Assembly: GCF_018798885.1 (NCBI RefSeq)
Contig: NZ_CP076361.1
Span: forward strand, 3,067,501 to 3,131,500
Length of the DNA stretch: 64,000 bases
Origin: Gemmobacter fulvus
GTDB taxonomy: Bacteria; Pseudomonadota; Alphaproteobacteria; Rhodobacterales; Rhodobacteraceae
Direction: 5' to 3'
Position numbers and translations under genes: made by a program. The notes beneath the pieces are model-generated. The model was not told where the DNA came from, ran no database searches, and saw only the letters and a program-made list of their open reading frames with translations. Positions 37,440-45,952 of the stretch are shown piece after piece; positions within the stretch are counted from its first letter, which is position 1; each line of letters opens with the position of its first letter.

Positions 37440-38726
37440 ATGAGCACACGCACCCCCCCCTTTGCCCCGTTTGAATGGATGATTGCCTGGCGTTATCTGC
37501 GCGCCCGACGGGCCGAGGGCGGCGTGTCGGTGATGACCTGGATCAGCCTGATCGGCATCACGCTCGCGGTGTTTGCACTGATTGCCACGCTGGCCGTGCG
37601 GGCGGGCTTCCGGGCAGAGTTCGTCGACACCATTCTGGGTGCGAATGCCCATGTCACCGTCTATGCCAGCGCCTATGAGGGCGAGGGCGGCCAGATGCAG
37701 CGCGGCTTCGAGGATTACGATGCCGTGGCCGCGCGTCTGCGGCAGGTAGAGGGTGTCACTCGCGCCGCGCCGCTGATCAAGGGGCAGGTGATGGCCACCG
37801 CCCATGGGGTGAACATGGGGGCCGAGGTGTTCGGCATCCGCACCGAAGACATCCGCACCATTCCGCGCGTCGGTGACGGTGCCGATGCCGAGGGCGATCT
37901 GGCGCGCTTCGATCAGGGCATCGCCATCGGATCGGGCCTTGCGCGCGAACTGAACCTTGGGCTGGGCGACCGGCTGCGCCTGATCTCGCCCGATGGGGTC
38001 AAGACCGCCTTCGGCACCAGCCCGCGCGTCAATGCCTATGAGGTGGTCTATATCTTTACCGCCGGGCGCTATGACATCGACCGCACCCGCGTCTATCTGC
38101 CCTTCACCGAGGCGCAGGCCTATTTCAACCGCGAAGACCGTGCCGACGAGATCGAGGTGATGGTGCGCAACCCCGAAGCGGTGGACAGCTATGAGTTGGC
38201 GCTGATGCAGGCGGGCGGCGAGCGCACGATGCTGTGGACATGGCGCGACAGTGCCGGGGCCTTTCTGCGCGCGCTGGATATCGAGGACAATGTGATGTTC
38301 ATCATCCTGTCGATCCTTGTGCTGATCGCGGCGATGAACATCATTTCCGGCCTGATCATGCTGGTGAAGAACAAGGGCCGCGACATCGGCATCCTGCGCA
38401 CCATGGGGCTGACCGAAGGCTCGATCCTGCGGGTTTTCTTCATCTGCGGTGCCTCGACCGGCCTGATCGGCACGCTGTGCGGTGTGGTGCTGGGCTGCCT
38501 GTTCGCCATCTATATCGACCCGATCTTTTCGTTCGTGAACTATGTGGCGGGCGGCGGGATCTGGGATCCGTCGGTGCGCGGCATCTACAATCTGCCGGCC
38601 AAGTTGCAGGTGGGCGATGTGCTGTCGGCAGTGGGGCTGAGCCTTGGCCTGTCGTTCATCGTCACGATCTTTCCGGCGCGGCGGGCGGCGCGGATGAACC
38701 CGGTGGAGGCGCTGCGCTATGAGTGA
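37440..38726 (+). CDS. lolC: lipoprotein-releasing ABC transporter permease (LolC/LolE type)
   Basis: Inner-membrane part of the Lol system that extracts outer-membrane lipoproteins and hands them to LolA. The 428 residues have one N-terminal helix ([23 protein letters not shown]), a large periplasmic domain, and three C-terminal helices with the FtsX-like region ([42 protein letters not shown]). Only one permease gene is present, so it may form a homodimer (LolCE/LolF style). It overlaps lolD by 8 bases. Confidence 0.92.
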   Translation: MSTRTPPFAPFEWMIAWRYLRARRAEGGVSVMTWISLIGITLAVFALIATLAVRAGFRAEFVDTILGANAHVTVYASAYEGEGGQMQRGFEDYDAVAARLRQVEGVTRAAPLIKGQVMATAHGVNMGAEVFGIRTEDIRTIPRVGDGADAEGDLARFDQGIAIGSGLARELNLGLGDRLRLISPDGVKTAFGTSPRVNAYEVVYIFTAGRYDIDRTRVYLPFTEAQAYFNREDRADEIEVMVRNPEAVDSYELALMQAGGERTMLWTWRDSAGAFLRALDIEDNVMFIILSILVLIAAMNIISGLIMLVKNKGRDIGILRTMGLTEGSILRVFFICGASTGLIGTLCGVVLGCLFAIYIDPIFSFVNYVAGGGIWDPSVRGIYNLPAKLQVGDVLSAVGLSLGLSFIVTIFPARRAARMNPVEALRYE

Positions 38727-39396
38727 GATGCTGGCACTGGAGGGGCTGACCAAGGCCTATAATCGCGGCAAACCCGCTGAGGTGACGGTGCTGCGCGGTG
38801 CCAGCCTGACGGTGGCGCGCGGCGAGGTGGTGGCGCTGGTGGCACCCTCGGGGGCGGGCAAATCGACGCTGCTGCATATTGCGGGCCTGCTGGATACGCC
38901 CGATGCGGGCGTGGTGCGGCTTGCGGGGCGCGACATGGCAGGGCTTGGCGACCGGGCCCGCACCGAGGCGCGGCGCGGCGATGTGGGCTTCATCTACCAG
39001 TTCCACCATCTGCTGCCGGAGTTCACCGCATTGGAAAACATCGTGCTGCCGCAACTCGCCAATGGTGTGGCCGCCCGGACCGCCACGGACCTCGCCATGG
39101 CGCTGCTGGACCGGGTGGGTGTGGCGGCACGCGCCGATCACCGCCCGGCGGCCCTGTCGGGCGGCGAGCAGCAGCGCGTGGCCTTCTGCCGGGCGCTGGC
39201 CAATGGGCCGAAGCTGCTGCTGGCGGACGAGCCGACCGGCAATCTCGATCCCGGCACCTCGGATCAGGTGTTTGGCGCGCTGATGGAACTGGTGCGCGAA
39301 ACCGGCCTCTCGGCGCTGATCGCCACCCATAACATGGAACTGGCAGCGCGGATGGACCGGATCGTGCGGCTGGATCAGGGCCGGGTGGTGATCTGA
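38719..39396 (+). CDS. lolD: lipoprotein-releasing ABC transporter ATPase
   Basis: ATPase of the Lol lipoprotein exporter, 225 residues. Walker [10 protein letters not shown], signature [19 protein letters not shown], Walker [14 protein letters not shown] and switch His in [12 protein letters not shown] are intact. Coupled by overlap to the permease gene upstream. Confidence 0.94.
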   Translation: MSEMLALEGLTKAYNRGKPAEVTVLRGASLTVARGEVVALVAPSGAGKSTLLHIAGLLDTPDAGVVRLAGRDMAGLGDRARTEARRGDVGFIYQFHHLLPEFTALENIVLPQLANGVAARTATDLAMALLDRVGVAARADHRPAALSGGEQQRVAFCRALANGPKLLLADEPTGNLDPGTSDQVFGALMELVRETGLSALIATHNMELAARMDRIVRLDQGRVVI

Positions 39397-39519
39397 GCCA
39401 GCTTGCCTGACGGTGCGGGGTCGCGGCGCAACGGCTATTCGCGGGGCCGCGGGCGCAGGTGCCTTGTGCCGCGCAGCGCCGCGTGGTCTTGTGGCGGGAA
39501 ATGTGACCCGGAGGCCCCC

Positions 39520-39924
39520 ATGCAGCCCGCAAAGCTCTTCTTGCTCGCCAGCCTGTTTCCCCTTGCCGCCTGTCTGCCAATGCAGAAAAAGGTGCCCAGC
39601 GGTGCCGAGGATTTCGCCACCTATTGCGCGGCCTGCCATGGGGACGGGGCCAAGGGTGACGGGCCGATGGCCAGCACGCTGGACAGCACACCCGCCGATC
39701 TGACCAGGCTTGCCGCCCGCAACAAGGGCGTTTTCCCGGCGACGGCGGTGATGAGCAAGATCTGGGGTTATACCGAAGGCCCGGATGGCGAGATGATGCC
39801 GCAATTCGCGCCCTTGCTGGACGGTGAAAACATGGTGCTGTTCGATGGCGGCGACGGGATCGCCACGCCCACGCCGCTGCGTCTGGTGCAACTGGCCGAA
39901 TATCTGAAGAGCATCCAGAGGTAA
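39520..39924 (+). CDS. cytochrome c lipoprotein
   Basis: A 134-residue protein with a lipoprotein signal (MQPAKLFLLASLFPLAAC, lipobox LAAC) and one c-type heme site CAACH in FATYCAACHGDGAKGDG. A distal methionine ligand is possible in GEMMPQFAP. It is a membrane-anchored periplasmic mono-heme cytochrome; its electron partners are unknown. The start is preceded by CCGGAGG. Four bases separate it from the DUF1345 gene, so the two are probably co-transcribed. Confidence 0.88.
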   Translation: MQPAKLFLLASLFPLAACLPMQKKVPSGAEDFATYCAACHGDGAKGDGPMASTLDSTPADLTRLAARNKGVFPATAVMSKIWGYTEGPDGEMMPQFAPLLDGENMVLFDGGDGIATPTPLRLVQLAEYLKSIQR

Positions 39925-39927
39925 GGG

Positions 39928-40551
39928 ATGTTCGCCCGCCACCACCGCTTTCTGAGCGCCTTTGCCGCCGGGGTCGGCCTTGGCCTCATCGGCCTGTGGG
40001 CCGCGCCCGCCGCCCCGGTGCAGGCGGTTCTGATTGCGGCCAACGGCTTTTTCGCCATCTATCTGTTGCTGATGCTGCATTTCGCGCGGCATGTCAGTGT
40101 CGAGGATCTGCGCCGTCATGCCGAGCTTTCGGACGAAGGGGTGCCGCTGATCGTGGCGCTGGCGGCAGGGGCGGTGGGGCTGAGCCTGACCGCAATCGCG
40201 CTGTCATTGCAGGATGGCAGCCGGGTGCAGGCGGCGCTGGCCGTCGCCTCGGTGCCGCTGGGCTGGGCCATGCTGCATATGCTGGCGGGGTTTCATTATG
40301 GCTGCCTGTTCTACGCCGCAGGCAAGGGGGGCGACCAGCGCGGTCTGGTATTTCCGGGGGCCGAGACGCCCGGGGCCTGGGACTTTTTCTATTTCGCCTT
40401 TGTCATCGGCATGACGGCGCAGGTGTCGGATGTGACGACCGACAGCCCGGCGATGCGCCGGGTTGTGCTGGCCCACTCGGTGGTCGCGTTTTTCTACAAC
40501 ACCGTCATTCTGGCGCTGGCGATCAATGCCGCCGTGGCGCTGGGGCAATAG
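39928..40551 (+). CDS. DUF1345 membrane protein
   Basis: A 207-residue integral membrane protein with about five helices. The pattern LHFARHVSVEDLRRHAELSDEG after helix 2 and FFYFAFVIGMTAQVSDVTTDSPAMRRVVLAHSVVAFFYNTVILALAIN at the end are typical of DUF1345, whose function is not known. It follows the cytochrome c gene. Confidence 0.88.
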   Translation: MFARHHRFLSAFAAGVGLGLIGLWAAPAAPVQAVLIAANGFFAIYLLLMLHFARHVSVEDLRRHAELSDEGVPLIVALAAGAVGLSLTAIALSLQDGSRVQAALAVASVPLGWAMLHMLAGFHYGCLFYAAGKGGDQRGLVFPGAETPGAWDFFYFAFVIGMTAQVSDVTTDSPAMRRVVLAHSVVAFFYNTVILALAINAAVALGQ

Positions 40552-40554
40552 CGC

Positions 40555-41004
40555 TCAGCCGCGCTGGATCAGCCCAAGCCCGGACATCATCAGCGCAATG
40601 CCCCCGGCACGGCCCAGGGTCATCGGTTTGATCGCAGCTCCGAACAGGCCGAAGTGATCAATGGTCGCGGCCGAGATCATCTGGCCGACTAGCACCACGA
40701 ACACCGCATTGCCGACGCCGAACTTCGGTGCAACCCAAGTGATTGAAATCACATAAAAGGCCACCAGAAGCCCGCCCAGAAACAGGTGTTTGGGCTGCGC
40801 TGCCGCCAAGGCCAGCCCCGCCGTGCCGCCAGTGCTGACCATCACCAGTGCCGCGCCGCAAAAGGCCACCACGAACAGGATGGAGGCTGCCGCCGTAGGC
40901 GACCCGATCCGGTGCCCGAGCTGGGCATTGAGCGCGGCCAGCACCGGGATGCCGATGCCCGCGGCCAGCATGATGGCGGCATAACGCAAGGTGTCACTGC
41001 TCAT
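40555..41004 (-). CDS. DMT family transporter, YdcZ/DUF606 type
   Basis: A 149-residue membrane protein with about five helices (AAGIGIPVLAALNAQLGHRIGSPTAAASILFVVAFC, LGGLLVAFYVISITWVAPKFGVGNAVFVVLVGQMISA). Matches the YdcZ family, often found as half-size transporters that dimerise. Substrate unknown. It converges with the DUF1345 gene, with 3 bases between stops. Confidence 0.87.
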   Translation of the reverse strand: MSSDTLRYAAIMLAAGIGIPVLAALNAQLGHRIGSPTAAASILFVVAFCGAALVMVSTGGTAGLALAAAQPKHLFLGGLLVAFYVISITWVAPKFGVGNAVFVVLVGQMISAATIDHFGLFGAAIKPMTLGRAGGIALMMSGLGLIQRG

Positions 41005-41030
41005 GCAGGCGTGCTCCGTATCGCGCGGGA

Positions 41031-42989
41031 TCAGACATCCAGCTCTTCGACGAACCGCGCGTTTTCCTGAATATACTGGAAGCGCAGTTCAGGTTTCTTG
41101 CCCATCAGCCGCTCCACCAGATCCGAGGTTTCGCCCGGCTCATCCTCGTCGATCGACACACGGATCAGCGTGCGGGTTTCGGGGTTCATCGTGGTGTCTT
41201 TCAGGTCTTTGGCGTCCATCTCGCCCAGACCCTTGAACCGCTGCACGTCAATCTTGCCCTTGCCGCCCAGGCCCTTGGCCAGCCAGATCTCTTTTTCGGC
41301 ATCATTGGCGACGTAAAGGCGCTTGGCACCCTGCGTCAGCCGGTACAGCGGCGGGCAGGCCAGATACAGATGGCCCTTGTCGATCATCGGCCGCATCTGG
41401 GTAAAAAAGAACGTCATCAGCAAGGATGCGATATGCGCGCCGTCCACATCGGCGTCGGTCATGATGATGATCTTTTCATAACGCAGATCATCGACCTTGA
41501 ACTTGGTGCCCATCTGCACGCCCAGAGCCTCGCAGATGTCGCGGATTTCCGAGTTGTCGTTGAGCTTGTTGGAGGCGGCCCCCAGCACGTTCAGGATCTT
41601 GCCCTTGAGCGGCAGCAGCGCCTGCGTTTCTCGCGACCGCGCGCCTTTGGCCGAGCCACCGGCCGAGTCGCCCTCGACGATGAACAGTTCGGTGCCTTCG
41701 CGGGTCTTGCTGGAACAATCGGTCAGCTTGCCGGGCAGGCGCAGGCGTTTGGTCGCGGTCTTGCGCGCGGTTTCCTTTTCCTGCCGCCGCCGCAGCCGTT
41801 CTTCAGCGCGCAGCACCAGAAAATCAAGAATGGCCCCCGCGGATTTGGTATCCGCCGCCAGCCAGTTGTCGAAATGGTCGCGCACCGCCCCTTCGACATA
41901 ACGCGAGGCCTCGTCTGTCGACAGGCGGTCCTTGGTCTGGCCCACGAATTGCGGCTCGCGGATAAAGACGGAAATCAGCGCACAGCCCCCCGCCAGCATG
42001 TCATCACGCGAAATCAGCTCGGCCTTGCGGTTTTTCACCAGATCGCCGTAGGCGCGGATGCCTTTCAGGATCGCAGACCAGAAGCCGGTCTCATGGGTGC
42101 CGCCTTCCGGGGTGGGCACGGTATTGCAGTAAGACTGGATGAACCCATCGCGCGACGGGGTCCAGTTGATCGCCCATTCCACCGATCCGGGCACGCCGAA
42201 CTTTTCCTGAAAGCCCACCTTCCCGGCAAAGGGCTTGTCGGCATAGGTGGTGGCCTTTTCCAGCTGGTCGCTCAGATAATCGCCCAGACCGCCGGGGAAG
42301 TGAAACGTTGCCTCCAGCGGGGTTTCGCCATCATTGACGGCGGTTTTCCAGCGGATTTCAACGCCCGAGAACAGATAGGCCTTCGACCGCACCATTTTCA
42401 GCAGCCGCGCGGGTTTCATCTGCAACGAGCCGAAAATCTCGGCATCGGGATGGAAGGTCACGGTGGTGCCGCGCCGGTTCGGGGCAGGGCCGACCTTGAC
42501 CACCGGGCCTTGCGGGATGCCGCGCGAAAAGGACTGGCGGAACAGTTCCTTGTTGCGCGCCACTTCGACCACCATCAGATCCGACAGCGCATTGACGACC
42601 GAGGCGCCGACGCCATGCAGACCGCCCGAGGTTTCATAGGCCTTGCCGGAAAACTTGCCGCCCGCGTGCAGGGTGCAGAGGATCACCTCAAGCGCGGATT
42701 TGCCGGGGAATTTCGGGTGCGGGTCAATCGGGATGCCCCGGCCATTGTCGCGGATGGTGACCGAATGATCGGCATGCAGTTCCACCTCGATGCGGTTGGC
42801 ATGGCCGGCCACCGCTTCGTCCATCGAATTGTCCAGCACCTCGGCGACAAGATGGTGCAGTGCGCGCTCATCGGTGCCGCCGATATACATGCCGGGGCGT
42901 TTGCGCACCGGCTCCAGCCCTTCCAGCACCTCGATGGAAGAGGCGTTGTAATCGTCCTGCGCCTGGGCGGCAAACATATCGGAGGGCAT
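41031..42989 (-). CDS. parE: DNA topoisomerase IV subunit B
   Basis: ATPase subunit of the chromosome-decatenating topoisomerase. The 652 residues show the GHKL ATPase (VLDNSMDEAVAGH, RDNGRGIPIDPHPKF, GGLHGVGASVVNALS), the transducer lysine, and the Toprim domain EGDSAGGSAKGARSRETQALLPLKGKILNV with ADVDGAHI. It lacks the gyrase B insertion and is shorter than GyrB, supporting ParE. The start at 42989 (MPSDMFAAQAQDD) has only a weak ribosome site; upstream in-frame codons are not family-like. Confidence 0.94.
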   Translation of the reverse strand: MPSDMFAAQAQDDYNASSIEVLEGLEPVRKRPGMYIGGTDERALHHLVAEVLDNSMDEAVAGHANRIEVELHADHSVTIRDNGRGIPIDPHPKFPGKSALEVILCTLHAGGKFSGKAYETSGGLHGVGASVVNALSDLMVVEVARNKELFRQSFSRGIPQGPVVKVGPAPNRRGTTVTFHPDAEIFGSLQMKPARLLKMVRSKAYLFSGVEIRWKTAVNDGETPLEATFHFPGGLGDYLSDQLEKATTYADKPFAGKVGFQEKFGVPGSVEWAINWTPSRDGFIQSYCNTVPTPEGGTHETGFWSAILKGIRAYGDLVKNRKAELISRDDMLAGGCALISVFIREPQFVGQTKDRLSTDEASRYVEGAVRDHFDNWLAADTKSAGAILDFLVLRAEERLRRRQEKETARKTATKRLRLPGKLTDCSSKTREGTELFIVEGDSAGGSAKGARSRETQALLPLKGKILNVLGAASNKLNDNSEIRDICEALGVQMGTKFKVDDLRYEKIIIMTDADVDGAHIASLLMTFFFTQMRPMIDKGHLYLACPPLYRLTQGAKRLYVANDAEKEIWLAKGLGGKGKIDVQRFKGLGEMDAKDLKDTTMNPETRTLIRVSIDEDEPGETSDLVERLMGKKPELRFQYIQENARFVEELDV

Positions 42990-43163
42990 GGGATGCTCGA
43001 TTCTTATGGAGGTCTTTGAGACCGGATTAGACCATCCGGGCGGCCTTGGCGCAAGGGAGGCATCCGCAAGGGATTGCGGTTGAAGATGCCGCCACCGCAG
43101 CCCATGGGCAAGTGGCGGCAATTCCGGCCCGGTCAGGGCGGGTCGGGGATCGCGCGCGCCCGC

Positions 43164-43808
43164 TCAGGCGGGTTCGGCCAGACGGGCGGCCCACATCGCC
43201 TTGAAGGCCGGGCGCGACTGGCAGCGGCTCATCCAGGCGGCAATGGCCGGATGCGATTGCATCAGCGGCGCATGACCCTGCGCATAGCGCACGATCTCGG
43301 CCACCATGATGTCGGCCACGGTGAACCGGTCCAGCAGCCAGGCCCGCCCGGTCAGGTGATCGTCCAGCCGTTCAAACGGACGCAGCAGCTTTTCGGCCTC
43401 CATCTCGATCACTTCGGCGCCTTCGGGGGTGGCCGGATCGGCATAGAGGATGGCCAGCGCTGCGGCCTCGATCCCGGTGGCAGCAAACAGCGCCCATTGA
43501 TCGGTCAGCGCCTGTTCGGCCAACCCGTGCGGGGCAAGCGTGCCGCCATGGGCGCGGGCGATGTGCAGGCAGATCGCAAGGCTTTCGGTCAGCACCAGAT
43601 CGCCCTCGGTCATCGCCGGAATCTGCCCCTGCGGATTGATCGCCAGAAAGCTGTCCGAGGCGGTGTGCAGCGGCGCATCCTTCGCCATGGGGTCGGGCAG
43701 GCGATAGGCCTGGATCACCGGCACATGGGTGAAGGCCATGCCGATTTCATGAAGCAGCCAGATCGGGCGCGACGCGCGCGAGCGGTGGCAGCCATACAGC
43801 GTAAGCAT
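43164..43808 (-). CDS. glutathione S-transferase family protein
   Basis: A 214-residue protein. The thioredoxin-like N-domain starts LTLYGCHRSRASRPIWLLHEIG and contains the cis-Pro motif GQIPAMTEGDLVLTESLAICLH. The all-helical C-domain has the N-capping region LTGRAWLLDRFTVADIMVAEI. Ser10 or nearby residues could activate glutathione; substrate unknown. GGAGGA lies 7 bases before the start. Confidence 0.9.
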   Translation of the reverse strand: MLTLYGCHRSRASRPIWLLHEIGMAFTHVPVIQAYRLPDPMAKDAPLHTASDSFLAINPQGQIPAMTEGDLVLTESLAICLHIARAHGGTLAPHGLAEQALTDQWALFAATGIEAAALAILYADPATPEGAEVIEMEAEKLLRPFERLDDHLTGRAWLLDRFTVADIMVAEIVRYAQGHAPLMQSHPAIAAWMSRCQSRPAFKAMWAARLAEPA

Positions 43809-43931
43809 CGGGTGTCCTCCATGGGTGTTGCGTGACTATGCGGGGGGCGCGGGCATGAGGCAAGATGCCGCGCGGGCCTTTCTGGCATGCGAATCCTTGC
43901 CGCCATGGGGGCATTGCGGCAGGCACGGCCC

Positions 43932-45686
43932 ATGAAAGAGCGTGTCCCCCTGACCGAGACCGCGCAATTCGCAGAGCGCGACCAGAAGGCCGAGATTGTC
44001 GACCGTCTGTATGAGGTTGCGCTGGATCCGATCCGGCTGGAGGAATTGCTGGAGGTCTGGGAAGGGCGCGTGGCACAGCTGCGGGTCGGGGCGCTGGAAG
44101 GCGCGATTGCGCTGGATGACCCGGAGATCGACGCCCACGTCAGCCGCGCGCGGGTGTTTCTGGACCGGTTCGAGGCGACGCGCGAAGATGGCGGCTATCG
44201 CTCCATTCTGGACGACATCCCCCGCTATGCCGCCTTCGTCTCGGATGGCGGGGCGCGGATCATTGCGTGCAACCGCGCGGCAGGTCTGGCCTTCGGGTTG
44301 GCCGAGGCCGGGCCGCTCACCACCCTGCCATTCGAGCCGGAGGATGTGGAGACCTTGCGCGGCGTGATCCACAAGGTCGCCTCGGGGCGGGCCGAAAAGG
44401 TGGTGACGTTGCGCATCCGATCGCGCGTGACGGGCAGCCCGGTGATCCTGCGGGTCAGCGCGCTGGAGGCCGATGCGCCCAAACCCTTGGCACTTGTGCT
44501 GTCCACCGAACTGTTCTGGCCCGATGATTTCAGCGAAACCGTGCAAGAGGCCTTTGGCCTCACCCCCGCCGAGGTGGAGATCGTGCGCGGCATCACGCTG
44601 GGCCTGCCGCTGAAGGATATCGCGGAACAGCGCGGGCGGTCGGTCGAAACGGTGCGCACGCAGGCGCGCTCGATCCTCGCGAAAACCGAAACGCACAGCC
44701 AGTCAGAGCTGGTGCGCGTGGTGCTGGGCCTGATGGATGTGGCGCTGATCCCGACGGCAGGGGCCGAGCCGCTGCCCGACACCGGCGGCCTTGCGCCGGT
44801 GGTGTTCCGGCAGATGCGGGGGCCGGGCGGGCGGCGGCTGGACTGGACCGAATTCGGCGATGCCAAAGGCGTGCCCGTCCTGTTCATGCATCTGGATTAC
44901 GGGCTGATCCGCTGGCCCGCCGCCGCCGAACTGGCCGCAAGGCAGCAGGGGCTGCGGGTGATCGTGCCGGTGCGCGCAGGCTATGGCCGCAGCGATCTGC
45001 ACGGCAAGGGCACCGATCACATCACCGGCTGCACCGAGGATTACGCCGCCGTTCTGGAACATCTGGGGGTGGCGCAGGCGGCGGTGATCTGTCTGGGCGC
45101 GGATCTGCGCTTCGCGCTGAACCTTGCGATCACGCGGCCCGGCCTGATCAGCGGTATTCTGGGATGTGCCGCGCAACTGCCGCTGCGCACCGCCGCACAA
45201 TATGAACGCATGGACAAATGGCAGCGCTTCATTCTGGCCAATGCCCGTTATGCGCCCAAGGTGCTGCCATTTCTGGTGCAGGCGGGGTTCAGTCTGGCGC
45301 GGCGTCTGGGCAAGGAAAAGTTCTTTGCGCAGGTCAATGGCGGCTCGCCCGCGGATATGGAAACTTTCGCCCGTCCCGAGGTGCGCGAGGCGATGCTGGC
45401 CGGATCCGAGGTCTGCCTTGGCGCAAGGCTCTCGGCGCATGAGGCGTTTACCCGTGAATGTATCAGTTCGGAGCGCGACTGGTCGGCGCTGGTGACGGCC
45501 TGCCATGTGCCGGTGCTGCTGCTGCAAGGTGATCAGGATCCGCAGACGCCGGTGCAGACGATCCGCGAATTGATGGGTGAATTCGCGCAGCTGCGCGTGG
45601 AATTCGTGCCACAGGCGGGGCAGCTTTTGTTCTTCAAGGAATGGCCACAGGTGCTGGCGCGGCTGGCGGAATTTTTGCCGCGCTGA
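43932..45686 (+). CDS. LuxR-type regulator fused to a degenerate alpha/beta hydrolase
   Basis: A 584-residue, three-part protein. Residues 1-200 look like a sensory region (PAS-like RSILDDIPRYAAFVSDGGARIIACNRAAG). Residues about 200-260 are a LuxR HTH (FGLTPAEVEIVRGITLGLPLKDIAEQRGRSVETVRTQARSILAKT). Residues 290-584 form an alpha/beta-hydrolase fold. The hydrolase triad is broken: the nucleophile elbow reads VICLGADLRFAL, with Gly389 where GHSMG has Ser, and the terminal AGH is AGQ (QAGQLLFFKEWP). An acidic residue remains in QGDQDPQTP. The last domain is therefore probably a ligand sensor. Starts at 43887 and 43905 are alternatives. Confidence 0.85.
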   Translation: MKERVPLTETAQFAERDQKAEIVDRLYEVALDPIRLEELLEVWEGRVAQLRVGALEGAIALDDPEIDAHVSRARVFLDRFEATREDGGYRSILDDIPRYAAFVSDGGARIIACNRAAGLAFGLAEAGPLTTLPFEPEDVETLRGVIHKVASGRAEKVVTLRIRSRVTGSPVILRVSALEADAPKPLALVLSTELFWPDDFSETVQEAFGLTPAEVEIVRGITLGLPLKDIAEQRGRSVETVRTQARSILAKTETHSQSELVRVVLGLMDVALIPTAGAEPLPDTGGLAPVVFRQMRGPGGRRLDWTEFGDAKGVPVLFMHLDYGLIRWPAAAELAARQQGLRVIVPVRAGYGRSDLHGKGTDHITGCTEDYAAVLEHLGVAQAAVICLGADLRFALNLAITRPGLISGILGCAAQLPLRTAAQYERMDKWQRFILANARYAPKVLPFLVQAGFSLARRLGKEKFFAQVNGGSPADMETFARPEVREAMLAGSEVCLGARLSAHEAFTRECISSERDWSALVTACHVPVLLLQGDQDPQTPVQTIRELMGEFAQLRVEFVPQAGQLLFFKEWPQVLARLAEFLPR

Positions 45687-45789
45687 TGCGGTTTACCTCA
45701 AATGGGGTATGCGGTCATCTGATGGCGCGGCTAGGGTCGCAGCATGACGCAAGCATAGAACGGCACGTTTTCAAGGACGATTTTGTTTT

Positions 45790-45846
45790 GCCCCCGAGCA
45801 GGGCGGTGGATCGAGGGATCCGCCGCCCTGTCTCTGTTCCGGGGGC
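45790..45846. other. long nested hairpin between the LuxR fusion gene and ppk2
   Basis: An inner 14-15 bp stem (45799-45812 with 45816-45830, one mismatch, 3-base loop) sits inside an outer GCCCCC / GGGGGC stem. A T-rich run TTTTGTTTTG precedes it on the plus strand, and no T-run follows. It may end the upstream transcript or be a structured RNA. The rest of the 266-base gap holds an FNR-type box. Confidence 0.5.
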
Positions 45847-45880
45847 GCTCTGGTCACAGCGGATGGATTTCTGGCGCGGT

Positions 45881-45894
45881 TTGACCCGGATCAA
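45881..45894. promoter_or_regulatory. FNR/FnrL-type box upstream of ppk2
   Basis: TTGACCCGGATCAA matches TTGAY-N4-RTCAA with the usual CCGG-like spacer and lies 58 bases before the ppk2 start. It suggests oxygen-dependent control of ppk2 (inference). Confidence 0.55.
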
Positions 45895-45952
45895 GGTGCC
45901 GCGCCGCCAAAATGTGAAGGCTCTGCCCCGTGATGTAACAGGGAGACGCCGC

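Noticed and set aside
43088-43119. 8-bp inverted repeat between parE and the GST gene as a terminator
   Set aside because: Large loop and no T-run on either strand; support too weak to list as a feature.
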